Assembly (NCBI GenBank): GCA_023014485.1
Contig: JAJOZX010012053.1
Span: forward strand, 1 to 64,000
Direction of reading: 5' to 3'
DNA length: 64,000 nucleotides
Source of the DNA: Bathynomus jamesi
Taxonomy: Eukaryota > Arthropoda > Malacostraca > Isopoda > Cirolanidae
Shown: positions 11,389-23,499 of the stretch, piece by piece
Numbering within the stretch: position 1 is the stretch's first letter
Layout: each line of letters begins with the position of its first letter
Notes under the pieces: generated by a model
What the model was told of the DNA's origin: nothing
Databases searched by the model: none
What the model saw: the letters and a program-made list of their open reading frames with translations, nothing else
Position numbers and translations under genes: made by a program

Positions 11389-13990
11389 CAGGGCCAGATT
11401 TAGCAATGTGGGGGCCCTGGGCAGCCTCTGTTCTATGGGGGCCCTCTTCAGAAAAAAATGTATTCATCAATACATAATATGCAAAATAGCTGTGATAATG
11501 CTGTATCAATACTCATTAGTAATTACAAATGTCCACTTCAAACCATTTCTACTTACTGTCCTACTCATAGCCACAAACTCCCTAATAAATCAGCAGGTTA
11601 TTAATTACACAAATTATACATTAATTCAAACTCACACAAATATGTTTACTATAAAACAGTGTGTATTATATTAAAGCATTATAAAAAACATCAAATTTTA
11701 CCATATTTTACTAGTTTACTAATAATATATGCATTTTTGACATACTGTTTCTCAGACTCAGAATAGTTCAATAGAAAGTGTGTGGGGTAGAAAGAATTAC
11801 AATAAACCAGGAACTTTTTGTGACTTTTGTTTAGTGAAATCCTTGACAATATTACCGAAGTCCAACTCACGCAGTATGTCATACTCAATGCTCATTATGG
11901 CTAGCTTACTAAGCCATTCATGTGCCATTGCTGTTCGTAGCCTGTTCTTGATAATTTTCATTTTACTGAATGATCTTTCTCCACTACAGTTAGTGACCAT
12001 TAAAACAAGATACATACAAAGGGCTGTTTCAAAATTGGGAAATGTGTCTTTAACAGATTTTTCAATGATTAGTTTGTACAGAAAATGGTGCCATCCAATG
12101 CAGTCATTTTCTTCTTCAAAGACCTTTGAAAACTCGGCGAACTAAATTAGTTCAATACCAAGGGAGCCATCTAAGTCTTCCTTGTACTTGTCAACTAGAA
12201 TGTTTGCTACTTGTTCAATTTCTTCCAGTTAACATTTCCAGATGACTCAAAAATCCAAAATTTAAACAGAGTTCTTCATACAGTGACAGACATTGATCAA
12301 GCGAGCTCAAAAACTGATCAATCACTGTAGAAAATTCTCTACACAAAACTTTTCTGAAGCTGTAAGGTTTGCTCCTGGTTCTCGACTATAGTCCAAAGGA
12401 TAAAGGCAAACATTTCTTTGTCATTGATGTTTCTGCATCTGTGCATAGGTTATTGTGCCTCATTTCTTAGCATCTTGAGCCTCATATGTATTAAAATATT
12501 CACATTTGTCATCAACAAATTTCTTAAGTGATAACAGCTGCAACTGCAGTATTCAAGTCAAGTTTTGGATCTTGCAGAACATGACTTGTTGCATTCGCCC
12601 TGTGTAGAATTTCATGCCAGAAAACTGGTATATACCAGTTTCTAACATACACATATGCTTGAACAGACATTTTGCTTCAAACTTTTGGGATCTCATCCTC
12701 ATCTTCTGCAAGTTTCTGTAATACTTTTTGAAGTGTGGATACCCTTGATGCTTTGCATGACCAACATGTTGTAGTCACTCTCTTTGGTACAGTGACTGGA
12801 CCATCTGCTGATTTCAGAATATCATTAAGTATTTCATAACAATGCATAGAGGCTAAGAACACACACACTTCTTCAAGGAAGGAAAAAAATGCCACAGCTG
12901 CAGGGCAGCATTCTGCTGCAGCCTTTCCCACCAGATTCAGTGAATGTCCTGCACAAGGTATCCATGCTGCCAGATTGTTTACACCAGTTACTTTGGCTTG
13001 AAGGCCATTGTATCTTCCACTCATTGCTGATGCATTGTCATAAGATTGGCCACGGCAGTTTTGAATGTCTATCTCATGAAGATCAAGGAATTTAATCAAG
13101 TCATCAAACATCGCCTGTGCTTTGTGTCCCTGGTTTGGCATAAATGTCCCAAATCGTTTGACTGGTGTAGTATTCTCTATGTATCTAAATATAAGTGTCA
13201 GCTGATCAACATGGCTCTCATCTGTTGTAGAATCAAGAGAAATGGAATAGTATTTTGAAGACTTGATACGACTAATAATTTCATTCAAAACTTGTTTTCC
13301 CCATGAGATCAACAAGTTCTTCACATATTGTTGAAGATAAGTAGTTGGTATGACCACTTCCACAATTTCCATGCTCTTGAATGTGTTCATATAGGAAGTT
13401 ATCATACTAAGACAATAGCTCCAGAAGACCCAGATAATTGCCATTGTTGGCCAATCCAATAATTTCATTGTCACCATGTAAAGCCAGTCCTCTTTCACAG
13501 ATAAATTTTAACACACTGATAAGTCTGTGTAATATTTTATACCAATATTGTTCCACTTGTTCCAACTGTTTCTCCAAATTCATATCAATTCTTCCACTAT
13601 TCCGTGCTCAGCTTGCCAATGCCAATACATCTTCAAGATGATCTTTTGATGTTTCATGTTCAGAGAGTCATGTGTTGGCATGCTTCCAATCATAGTATCC
13701 TTCATCAGAGTTGTGATTTACCCCTGCCCATGAGTTTACAAATGAAGTAGTACACTTCACCCTTTGTTGGTGAAAAGCACAACCATGAACGATTCACACA
13801 CTCTCCATTTTGCAAATGCCTTTTAAACGTACTTGGTCGACATTTGCAGTAACTACTTGCATCCCTTTGTTTCCAGGATTTTAGTTTGAATAACTTTGCA
13901 ACACAATTCTGCAGGCTCGTTATATCCCGGTCCTTATCCAACATTCTATAAAATCATTTGATAAATGTTCTGGCCATGCACCAATGTCAT
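11389..13990 (-). mobile_element. decayed hAT element with TTF-type transposase
   Basis: The left edge, CAGGGCCAGATTTAGCA followed by GGGGGCCCTGGGC, is a typical terminus of hAT elements that encode TTF-finger transposases. A matching right end was not found before the next hAT fragment, so the 5' side appears truncated. The minus strand carries the transposase relic described separately. Confidence 0.6.
11797..13944 (-). pseudogene. hAT transposase (TTF/ZMYM1-like) pseudogene
   Basis: In order on the minus strand: a TTF-like zinc-binding segment (13705-13944, contains RSWLCFSPTKGEVYYFICKL), a long open central part at 12677-13498 with SLDSTTDESHVDQLT (first catalytic Asp region), NCRGQSYDNASAMSGRY (second Asp region) and CAGHSLNLVGKAAAECC, then a broken stretch, then the C-terminal hAT dimerisation segment at 11797-12015 with NCSGERSFSKMKIIKNRLR holding the catalytic Glu. 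Multiple frame changes separate the pieces. Family identity is secure; activity is excluded. Confidence 0.8.
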
Positions 13991-14147
13991 TTTCAGCTTC
14001 AGCTTCTTTATCTTTTCCTCCACCTGCTTGCTTGTGCTAATTATTCATTAACATCTGGAAAATATATTAAAGAAAATACAGTACAAAATATTTATGAGAG
14101 TAAGAAACAGAATTCAAAAGTATAAATTACAGCATCTTATATTTCTT

Positions 14148-15547
14148 TTACCAATGAGGGATGGACTGCTAGCACATCTAATACAGATTTCATGAGTTTA
14201 ACTAGTCATTGGCTTACAGAAAGTTTTGAGCAAAAGTCTGCACTAATAAGGGTTGTTCCTTTTTTAAAATCCCATACAGCAGCAAATATTAGTGAGTATA
14301 TTCAAAAAACCATGGAAGATTTTCAAATATCCCCAATAAAATTTCATCTTGTTGCTAGAGATAATGCAGCCAACATGGCAGCAGAGGTTTCCCAAGCTGG
14401 TCTGCAATCATTGCCATGTTTTTTACATTCACTCCAACTTCTGTTGAATGATGCCATATTAGAGCAATGTTATATCAAAGATATTATTGCAATTTGCAAG
14501 CATATAATTGGGCATTTTAATCATTCACCTTCAGCCTTTGCAAAATATCAGGAATATCAAAAAAGATATGAAGTTCCAGAGCACAGGTTTATTCAAGATC
14601 TTCAAACCCAATGGAATAGCCAATATTTTATGCTGGATAGAACTCTGGAACAAAATTCAGCACTTATAGCTTTCGCAAGCAATATTCCAAAACTGCAATG
14701 CTTTGATTCAAACCAATGGCAAATTTTAGTGAAGTTGACAAAAATTTGAAAAATTTTGTAGATGTCACAGAGAGGATGAGTAAACAGGATGATATTGCAT
14801 CTGAAATAATTCCTAATATAAGAGTCATAAGTTTTTTCAAAAAAGCTATTGAAGAAAAACATTTTGAAGGACTTGGAACCACCATATCTACATGGAACAA
14901 CTCAGCAAAAAACAGATTCCAAATGTATTTAAAAGACAAAAATTTGGTTTTATCAATATTCCTTGACCCAAGATTCAAGTAAAGATTTTTTGAAGAAAAA
15001 ACTTTGATACAGACATCAATAAAACCATTGCAACTTGGCTTGCAGAAGTAGTTGAAATGATAGAATCATTGAAAGTTTCTTCTAGCAACTCGTCTTCCTC
15101 CTCCAAATCTTCAAGAGTCTGCAGGAAAGACAAGTGATAATGAAAACTTGTCATTTATTTTAATTTCCAAGTTGCTTTAGTTATATTGCAAAAGGTAAAT
15201 CAAATGATAAAAAAAGTTAAAAAAACAATCTGAAACTTTGGATAACCAAAATGAAGCAGAGAAAGTACAATCACAAGAAAAAGAATTGAAATATTTTTTA
15301 AAAGTTCAAACAGAAATCAGTCACTATCTTAATTTGAAAATTATAGTAAATAAATAGTAATAGGTTCAAGTATCTTCTCAAACTTGTTTTAAAATACCTA
15401 AGTGCACCTCCTACACTTGAGAGCGAGTGTCTATTCAGTTGTGGTGGTCAAATATATTCCCCCAAAAGAAATATAGTGAATGCAGAAATTGGCAAAATTC
15501 TTAGGTTTCTTCATTACAACTTACAAATTCTTAACTTCAACTATTAA
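14148..15547 (+). pseudogene. hAT transposase (BED-type lineage) pseudogene
   Basis: Starts with FTNEGWTASTSNTDFMSLT, the motif around the first catalytic Asp of BED-type hAT transposases (here Glu in place of the usual Asp), and continues as one open frame to 14749 with ARDNAANMAAEV and LPCFLHSLQLLLND. After a frameshift, 14716-14982 encodes KFKK-type and WNNSAKNRFQMYL segments. The end (15406-15547) reads PTLESECLFSCGGQIYSPKR, the dimerisation region with catalytic Glu, and stops at TAA. The N-terminal BED finger is missing. Confidence 0.75.
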
Positions 15548-16084
15548 ATAACTTTAAATTAAGGGTCACATTACTTTTTTCGTTGGTTCTTCTAAACTTG
15601 TAAAAAGTTGTGTATATACTATGGAATAGATATGGTATTGAATAACTAATGATACCTACTCTACTTAAAAATTGATATTTTTATTTTTGTTCTGCACTCT
15701 ATACTTATGGTTTAGTAGGCTATTATATTTTTTACTTTCTATTTAAAGGAATTAACTTTTATGGAGTTTAAAAGTGTTAACAATATCAAAAACTATATTT
15801 GCTGCTTACAAAAAAGGGTTAAAAGTTCATTATGATTTATGTTTATAACTGCATTTTTATTTTATTCATAATTCTATAGGCTGATATAGGTACCATATCA
15901 TTATTGTTCTTAAGACTTAAGATTTATTGGATAATAAAGTATTTTGAAGTGTTATTTTAAGCCTTTTCTCCCTTACAATTACAATATTTATTTTTAGATT
16001 TATACTAATAATAAAATATTGAAAAGTAGCCTATTAATTAAAAGGTTGACAACTTAATTGATTATTTATTGTATTTATTAAATA
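15548..16084. other. AT-rich 3' part of hAT relic, no gene
   Basis: No coding signal. Probably the 3' untranslated part of the hAT element between stop codon and subterminal repeats. Confidence 0.4.
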
Positions 16085-16152
16085 ATCAGCATCAGCATCA
16101 GCCAAATTTTGAAGAATCGGCATCGGCCAAAATTTTAGACTCGGTACATCAC
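16085..16152 (+). mobile_element. terminal segment of the BED-type hAT relic
   Basis: Repeated ATCAGCATCAGCC/ATCGGCATCGGCC words followed by ACTCGGTACATCACTA resemble subterminal repeats and the tip of Ac/Charlie-like hAT elements. It lies about 540 bp after the transposase stop, so it is probably the right end of the element starting before 14148. The left end was not found. Confidence 0.45.
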
Positions 16153-16154
16153 TA

Positions 16155-16255
16155 TAATTTACTGATCACTTCTTTACTCTTGTAACTAACATTTCTCTTA
16201 ATATCTAGCATTTTATTTTATTTTTATCCTCCAAGCACTGCTTACAAAATTTTAC
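16155..16255 (-). mobile_element. short CR1-like LINE fragment
   Basis: Closely similar in order and wording to 19845-19945 (CTTACTCTTGTAACTAACAT, then AACATTTTATTT, then CACTGCTTA), which belongs to the CR1-like relic at 19490-20510. It is a second, small copy of that LINE. Confidence 0.45.
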
Positions 16256-16589
16256 ATTACTATTAACTACCACCATTAACTTTCATCAATGTGTTGTCTT
16301 CCTGGTGAGAACTTTACTTATGTTAGTAATAGTTGGTACACCACCTCATGGTTGGATCATTGTATGTATACACCTGATGCAAATCAAGCAGTTTTGAATA
16401 TGTCAATTTTGTATTCCTATGCTAGTTCTGACAATATGCCCCTATTAATTGAGTATCATTAATTGTATGCCAATGCTGTCACAGGTAAATGATACATGTA
16501 AAGTGAAGTTAGACTGGTCCAGAGTTGATAATGTGGGCAAACAATAGTATTGTAATAAGTCTGATGTATTGCTAAGTAATATATATATC

Positions 16590-17417
16590 CAGTGGTGAGC
16601 TGCCAAAATTTTAACAACTGGTTCGCTAAGCTGCCAAAATTTTAACAACCGGTTCGCTAAGCTGCCAAAATTTTAACAACCGGTTCGCTAAGCTGCCAAA
16701 ATTTTAACAACCGGTTCGCTAAGCTGCCAAAATTTTAACAACCGGTTCGCTAAGCTGCCAAAATTTTAACAACCGGTTCGCTAAGCTGCCAAAATTTTAA
16801 CAACCGGTTCGCTAAGCTGCCAAAATTTTAACAACCAGTTCGCTAAGCTGCCAAAATTTTAACAACCAGTTCGCTAAGCTGCCAAAATTTTAACAACCAG
16901 TTCGCTAAGCTGCCAAAATTTTAACAACCAGTTCGCTAAGCTGCCAAAATTTTAACAACTGGTTCGCTAAGCTGCCAAAATTTTAACCACCAGGTTCTGT
17001 ATAAAAAATTCTGAATTCAGCAATAAAAAATTGACAACCCTTCCAACCCCACCCTTTTGCAATTTTAATTAAATTAATTATCTCGCTATTTGCCTTTTTC
17101 AAGTGTCTGCATTTTATGATTCATCTAGGTATTAATAACTGCATGACAATTAATTAGTATAGTTAATTAGAGAAATAGACGTTTCTAATGAAATCAGAAA
17201 AGAAGAATTATTTAATAAAAACTGATGAATCATATTATCTACATAGTTAAAATTAAATTGCTCAGTCAACTTTAGCAATAATGAATTATTAGGCAAAACA
17301 TAAATATCAGTACATCTATGCTCTCTTCAGCATCCAGCAAAAAAGTTAACAACTGGTTCTTATTTTCAAAAAGATTTTAACAACCAGTTCGCGCGAACCA
17401 GGTCCAGCTCACCACTG
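16590..17417. mobile_element. 828-bp hAT MITE with internal minisatellite
   Basis: Termini CAGTGGTGAGCTG and CAGCTCACCACTG are perfect 13-bp inverted repeats, and TATATATC (16582-16589, 17418-17425) is a perfect 8-bp target duplication, both diagnostic of hAT. The left half is a 31-bp tandem array (next entry); the right half is AT-rich filler ending in GATTTTAACAACCAGTTCGC, which is itself one degenerate array unit. No coding capacity. Confidence 0.9.
16596..16999. repeat. 31-bp tandem array, about 13 units, inside a hAT MITE
   Basis: Unit CTGCCAAAATTTTAACAACC plus GGTTCGCTAAG, repeated head to tail with only a few point differences (CCGG, CCAG or CTGG before TTCGC). The first unit starts with the last bases of the hAT terminal repeat (GAGCTGCC), so the array looks like a local expansion of the subterminal sequence. 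The variants are grouped: CCGGTTC units first, CCAGTTC units later. Confidence 0.95.
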
Positions 17418-18954
17418 TATATATCCCTAATGATGCTCCAGCTTGTCAGGATGTAAACAGTAAATTCCAAAATGTGTTTGAATTGTAAAGACATGTATAA
17501 ACAAATTGTTTCCTCTCTCAATAATATTAGCTTAGACTTAAATACCTTTAGGAGAAAAACTATACATGTAGACCTGGGCTGGAATGATTATGTGGCTGAA
17601 TGTCATAATGCATCCAGAGATGCTTTTTTTAATGTGGTTTGCACAAGCAAAACCAAGGCAAGGCCCTGTATGCATTAAGGTATAGAAAAAATCATTAGGA
17701 TGAGTTAATTAGGGATGTTCTGGCAAGAAAGCTTGTCAGTAAGAATTCAAGAGACTTTGGGAAGAATTAAAAACAAAATAGTGCAATGGCTCTCCCTACT
17801 AATATTGAAAATGTAACTCGGACTGAGAATATAGTTAAATTATGGAAGGAACACTAAATTATTCAACTTTGTACATCAGAGCAATATTAATTGTGATGCT
17901 ACCTATAGTCCAGATATAAGAGTTAGTGTATTTGAGACTAAACAGGTTATAAACTGTTTACATTGTAACAAATCATGTGGTGTTGATGGTATTTCTGCTG
18001 AGCATCTGAAATTTAAGTGACAGATTAGTACCTATTTGCTTTGTGCTTTACAGCCTTAATGATACATGGTGTTTTGCCAGATACAATGTTATCCATTGTT
18101 TTGGTGCCAGTACTAAAAGATAAAGGGTAAAATCAATAGTAAAGATAACTATAAGCCAATAGCTTTGGCCAGTATTATGTCTAAGGTGTTTGAATATTTA
18201 CTTATTAATAGACTTTAATGTTACCCTGTATACAAGTGATAACTAATTTGGTTTCAAAAAGAAACAATACTGATGTGTGTGTGTGTGTGTGTGTGTGTAT
18301 GCCTTGAAGGAGATGGTCTGTAAATACTAGATACTAATGTATTTTTGTGTTTCCTGGATGTCTCTAAGGCATTTGATCATATTAATCATGATAAATTATT
18401 CATGAAACTTGTAAATTGTAATGTACCTGGTTACTTGGCTCCAAATATTAATATTCTGGTATAATCAATTAATCACCAAACAATGATTGCAGCCATGTAG
18501 CCAAGACTTCCTAAGTTGTGGGTAATGACCTAGTCACTGTGGAGGGGGTTTAGAGTATTTTAAAGTAGTTTGTGAAGTTTAAAAAAAATGCAAACAAATG
18601 CAAGCATTTACTTATGAAATGATGTTATACATTACAATATCACTTCATAAGCTATAAACTAGTTACAAAAGTGGACCTTTCCTGTCTATGGGTCTGGATT
18701 GTAAGATGGGTGGGGTTAATTCAGAGCCATTCCCTGTGACCAATGGTGTCAGGCAGCGAGGGATATTATCCCCCTACTCATTCAATGTTTATATGGATAA
18801 TCTATCTATTGTACTGAACACTTGAAAAATAGGCTACTATCTTGGTACAGTGATTGTTAATCATCTGGTGTATGCAGATGATCTAGTTCTTATTTCTCCA
18901 TCTGTAAAAGGGCTCACCACACTTTCGAAAGTTTGTGAAAGGTATGGGAAGGAT

Positions 18955-19178
18955 CAGTGGCGACTCGTCGGTAGACACTGCGGAACTGCAGCACCCTAAA
19001 GTTTTTATTTACAATTGAAATAATCAAGAACAATATAAGGATGAGCTCACTGAATAACTTTTTCAATAACTTTTGAAACTTTTATTCATTGCTCAATGCT
19101 CATCCTTTTATTTCAGTAATTATTTCAACCCATTCTTAGACAGAGCACCCCTAGAATTTTAGTCACGAGCCGCTACTG
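18955..19178. mobile_element. 224-bp hAT MITE
   Basis: Ends CAGTGGCGACTCGT and, reversed, CAGTAGCGGCTCGT (2 mismatches in 14). Perfect 8-bp target duplication GGAAGGAT at 18947-18954 and 19179-19186. Inserted in the RT region of the 16260-19480 LINE. No coding capacity; the interior contains a degenerate inverted repeat (GGATGAGCTCACTGAATAA and its near-complement). Confidence 0.85.
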
Positions 19179-19489
19179 GGAAGGATAACAACAAAATATA
19201 TTCCTGCTAAAAGCCATATTATGATTATGAGGACCAAGGCCTACAAGTATATAAAATTTCCTTAATTTCAATTGAATGGTATGGTGCTGTCAGAAGTGAC
19301 CCAGACAAGTATCTTGGCCGTATACTAACTGATAGTCTTTCAGATGACTGGGATATTCTAGGACAGTGTAGACAATTACATGCTCAGAGAAATACTTTGA
19401 TTAGAAAATTTCATGTGTACATTAGATGTTAAGTTGTTGATCTTCAAAACTTTTTATACTCCAATGTATACAGCTCATTGGTTAATTTA

Positions 19490-20510
19490 TTGGTTGTTTA
19501 ACCTCTTCCACATCATCTAAGGTCATATGACAGAGGGGACCAGCTTTACACAGGATCCAAACCACAGGTTGCTACATAATCTGGGTGCAGAAGACGGTTT
19601 CCCATTGAACTAAGTGTCCAAGCCTGAAAACATTTTGAACATCTGTATCATATCTCCCCTCAAACAACATCTCTCAAAACTAAACATACAGAGTTCCTTT
19701 AATCTCTCCATGTACTCCAATCATCTTGGGTTAGGGATAAGCTTGGTTGCCCTACATTACACACCTTCAGGCATATCAATATCATGTCTAAGGTGAGGGG
19801 ACCAAGCTTGAATGCAGTATTCTAATTGAGACCTAACAAGAATTATATAATTTACAGATGACTTCCTTACTCTTGTAACTAACATTCCTCTTAATAATAC
19901 CTAACATTTTATTTGAATTATTTTCTAGCCTCAAGGTCTAGGCACTGCTTAGAAAATGCTAGATCACTACAAACTATAATGCCAAGATCCCTTTCCTGTC
20001 TAACATCCTCCAACCAATTCCCTTGCATTTCATAACTAAAGTTTTCATTATTTCTACCAAAATGAATGACTTTGCATTTTTAAACATTGAATTCCATCTA
20101 CCATTTACTAGCCTAAGCACCTAACCTATCAAGATCCTTTTGCAGTTTAGAAAAACTTTCTATATTTGTAACATGGCAACTACTTTCGTATCATCTGCAA
20201 ATTTACAAATTTTACAACCTACTCCTTTTTCTAAATCATTTACATATAAAATAAAGAGTAATAGACTTAAAACTAATTCCTGTGGTACCCCACTTCTCAC
20301 TTTGTCACCCAGATTCATGACCATTTAGAATTACTCTATGTTCTCTGTCTTCTAACCAGTTTTCTACTCAATTTATAACTGACCTCAATATCCCATGAGC
20401 TTTTAATTGATGTAGAAGTCTCCTATGTGGAACCTTGTCAAATGCTTTACTAAAATCCAAACATCTACATCATTTCCATTATCTACCTGATGACACAAAT
20501 TTGCATTGGG
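19490..20510 (-). pseudogene. CR1-like LINE relic, RT to 3' end
   Basis: Minus-strand translation in shifting frames gives LDFSKAFDKVPHRRLLHQLK (RT, first catalytic Asp), LKAHGILRS, NWLEDREHRVILNG, a decayed SGVPQG and FADDTK region, then FNVKCKVIHFG-like and RDLGI thumb motifs and YCIQAWSPHLRHDID with RATKLIP near the C-terminus. This order is that of CR1-type ORF2. Numerous stops and frameshifts and very low CpG content indicate an old copy. Confidence 0.75.
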
Positions 20511-20519
20511 TGGCGTTTA

Positions 20520-21012
20520 AAGAGTTTTAGGAATATTGAAAGGGAGTTTATTCCTCGTAGGCCCAAGTGGTAGACTAGGGAAATAGGCGAGTTCATAAAT
20601 GAGCATAATAGAGCATATAGACTTAATAAGTGCAATGGCACGGCAGCTAACTTTAATGGATATATCGAGCTTAGACGTCAAGTTAAAAGATCAGTTAGGA
20701 ATGCTAAGCGTAATTTAGAGATACTTATAGCTGCAGATAGTAAACATAATCCAAAAAAGTTTTTTGAATACGTTAATAATCGTAAGCCGATAAAAGATAA
20801 CATAGGCCCTCTAGTGGATGTTAATGGCGCTTTGGCTTCTGATGCTCAAGTGATGGCAGGTATTTTCAATAACTTTTTTGCGATAGTTTTTACCGTAGAA
20901 GACGTAAATAATGTCCCCAACATGGACAATATCGTTCCATTTAGTAGTGAGACTATTTTGGATGAAATAACTGTTTATGAGGGTGAGATCGCGCATTATA
21001 TCGATAGACTAA
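20520..21012 (+). pseudogene. CR1-like LINE, pre-RT region
   Basis: The plus strand encodes the linker between endonuclease and RT: KRSVRNAKRNLEILIAADSK, KKFFEYVNNRKPIKD, IGPLVDVNGALASDAQVMAG and IFNNFFAIVFTVEDV, continuous from about 20660. It stops matching at 21012, where an unrelated dispersed module begins. About 160 codons of RT that should follow are absent; RT resumes at 23735 with similar CpG-rich wording, so both parts may come from one copy. Two separate insertions are also possible. Confidence 0.65.
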
Positions 21013-21270
21013 AAGTTAGTGGTGTTTGTGATAGAATTGTGTTTTTATCAATTACAGCGTTATTCTCTCATCCTTAACTTGCCCAAAATGTAACAGTGAG
21101 TGCCTAATACGAAAAGATCAGAAGATATTTAGGTTAATTGAATGCCTGGTTAGGTCAACTATATACCCTTGATGATTGGTTAGGTTACGTCGTGATATTT
21201 TTGTTAGTTTAAATGAAAATGATGAGAGCAAACTCTTCTGGTTAATTTTGGTGCTTTTTATGAAATGGCC
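21013..21270 (+). repeat. dispersed module with GGTTAGG words
   Basis: Shares, in the same order, GTGGTGTTTGTGATAGAATT, GCGTTATTCTCTCATCC, ACAGTGAGTGCCTAATA, GAATGCCTGGTTAGG, TTGATGATTGGTTAGG and TTGTTAGTTTAAA with the minus strand of 39480-39800. A short conserved frame (ITALFSHP) and Cys pairs may be a remnant of a LINE ORF1 zinc region. This copy lacks about 70 bp present at 39.7 kb. Confidence 0.6.
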
Positions 21271-21400
21271 ATCCATTTCCTGTGCAAATACATAGTTTTC
21301 AAGATGATCATATCTCAAAAACTACACATTTGCACAGAAAATGGATGGCAGATTCATGCAAAACACCTCAAAATTGACCAGAAAAGTTTCTCATCATAAA
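21217..21400. repeat. imperfect foldback (inverted repeat)
   Basis: Left arm 21217-21304 and right arm 21312-21400 are reverse complements with scattered mismatches: TTCTGGTTAATTTTGGTG pairs with CACCTCAAAATTGACCAGAA, and GGCCATCCATTTCCTGTGCA pairs with TGCACAGAAAATGGATGGC. The centre is GATGATCAT. No coding capacity. Confidence 0.75.
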
Positions 21401-21419
21401 GCAGACTGGGTGTAAAAAT

Positions 21420-21606
21420 GAATAATTACCTGGTTTTGCAATAAGTGTTTAGCTGAGGTTAGGGACATGCTGAAGGCAAAGTTTAAGAAAGCTGCTAGCT
21501 CAGAGTCCAGTGGCCCTAAGTTAGTTGGCCCTATGAATGATAGTGTAGCTAGTGAGATTAATGTAACAGTTAGGCCAGAAACTGAGTCTAATACAGAAAA
21601 GGCTGG
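21420..21606 (+). pseudogene. short ORF1-like fragment
   Basis: The plus strand reads for about 50 codons without a stop (LAEVRDMLKAKFKKAASSES and following, ending EKAG then TAA). The composition, Lys/Glu-rich then Ser/Glu-rich, resembles ORF1 linkers of CR1-type LINEs, but I cannot identify it firmly. It ends exactly at the TTA target duplication of the 21610-23727 element. Confidence 0.3.
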
Positions 21607-22389
21607 TTAAGATTCAGTAGAACACATCTACCAAACTTGATATTGACATTTATAAAATGAGATAGAGTGAAAAAAAAACAAGAATACTTTATTCTATACT
21701 AATTTTGGTGGAAATTCCTAATTATAGAGATATTTATTTTCAAAATTATTAAATTTTAGCGCCATTATTCACTAGTCAAACCATCTCGTCCCATGATGTA
21801 TATAGTCGTGTTATCATTATTAGCCAATCAGTGGCTGCCCCATTTTCACGTGATACTCTGGCAGAGGTCTGGTGGCTGAAATTTTAATAAGAACATAAGA
21901 AATTTTTATAGTGGGCACACTAGGGGCCACTTTGGCCCATCAAGGTGGCTCCACTATGTAAAAACTGCCTGTACATTAGCAACAACCAATTTTTACAAAA
22001 CTAAATAATTATCAATTTAAAATTAGAGATAGAATCTCTGGATCCACAGGATCAGTCATAATAGGTTACTATCCACAAATGTGTTACACTATATTTATTT
22101 ATAACTGACATGCAAATATATCAGATCCAAAGAATCTAGTCAATTTCATTATGGTACCCATCAATACCAGTACCTTGCCAACCAAAAATAAGTCATGGTC
22201 CATATCAATTGCGGACCAAGTCACAATTTACAACTACATACATTACAATATATATACTTAGGAGGAAAAGTGTAGGTATGGCTGTAAAGACTGTACAATA
22301 ATGTAGAATGGCTGTCTGTGGGGAAGCTCCCAGTCTGAGTAGAACATCATATAGGCCTAGGTTAGGTTAGGGGTACTACTTACCTTTCT

Positions 22390-23385
22390 GGGTCCTGAAT
22401 TCTTTATGGGGATCTTTTGGTTTGATGGCCTGTAATATTTTTTAACATGTTTTTTATTGTCCAGTTTTAATCGAGGATTTAAAAAAATAACATTCATATT
22501 TTAGAGAAACAAATAGTGACAGTTATACATTTTAGTCTCAAATATCACAACTTAACCTAACCAATTGTCAAGGGCATACAGTTGACCTAACTGGGCATTC
22601 AGTTAACCTAACCAGTTGGTAGAGTCTACAATTTGACATCCTGTAGCCATGACTCATTTTTTTATACCTGCTGTCAAACCCAAAAGATTCCAATACGGCT
22701 TGAAAATATATATTTTAAATTTGTTAAATTGCATATAACTGTCTCACTATTTTTGTTTCTCTAAAACATGAATGTTATTTTTGAAATCCTCAATTAAAAC
22801 TGGACAAAAACAAGTAATGTTAAAAAATTACAGGCTGTCAAACCAAAAAGATTCCATTATGGGGTACCCATGCTCAGTTAGGTCAACTGTATGCTTTTGA
22901 CAATTGGTTAGGTTAAGTTATTTTCATTAGTTTTAACAAAAATATCATGACAACCTAACCAATTGTCAAGGGCATACAGTTGACCTAACCAGTTGATAGA
23001 GTCTACAATTTGACATCCTGTAGCCATGACTCATTTTTTTTATACCTGCTGTCAAACCCAAAAGATTCCAATACGGCTTGAAAATATATATTTTAAATTT
23101 GTTAAATTGCATATAACTGTCTCACTATTTTTGTTTCTCTAAAACATGAATGTTATTTTTGAAATCCTCAATTAAAACTGGACAAAAACAAGTAATGTTA
23201 AAAAATTACAGGCTGTCAAACCAAAAAGATTCCATTATGGGGTACCCATGCTCAGTTAGGTCAACTGTATGCTTTTGACAATTGGTTAGGTTAAGTTATT
23301 TTCATTAGTTTTAACAAAAATATCATGACAACCTAACCAATTGTCAAGGGCATACAGTTGACCTAACTGGGCATTCAATCAACCT
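22390..23385. repeat. tandem (377-bp) and inverted copies of one repeat
   Basis: AGAGTCTACAATTTGACATC occurs at 22621 and again at 22998, and the following sequence stays nearly identical, giving a 377-bp direct tandem duplication. 22400-22540 is an inverted partial copy of the same unit (TTTTGGTTTGATGGCCTGTA against its complement near 22840). Each unit contains the dispersed GGTTAGG-type block (CAATTGGTTAGGTTAAG and its complement). Confidence 0.8.
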
Positions 23386-23499
23386 TTGTGGCATCCAACG
23401 CCATAAGTGATTATACCTGGAAAAGTAAGGTTGGGTCATTGTTGGGACCTGGAAAGGTAAGTAGTACCAGGTTAGGTTAGGTTACTTTTGCCGTGACTA

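Larger units (their letters stand above)
16260..19480 (+). pseudogene. non-LTR retrotransposon (LINE) relic, endonuclease end to RT
   Basis: Before the MITE at 16590 the plus strand reads SWLDHCMYTPD and SDNMPL, the end of an AP-endonuclease domain. After 17417 come pieces of the pre-RT and RT region: KSCGVDGISAEHLKF-like sequence near 17970, FLDVSKAFDHINHDKLF near 18355 (first catalytic Asp), GVRQRGILSPYSFNVYMD near 18745, and HLVYADDLVLISPSVKGL near 18865 (YADD). Many frameshifts and stops. Two hAT MITEs (16590-17417, 18955-19178) and a GT microsatellite (18274-18299) lie inside. The same LINE type recurs at 62396-63456. Confidence 0.75.

Noticed and set aside
16596..16999. Regular 31-bp repeats resembling a CRISPR array
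   Set aside because: The units are contiguous with no spacers, lie inside a hAT MITE with TIRs and an 8-bp duplication, and the window is eukaryotic.
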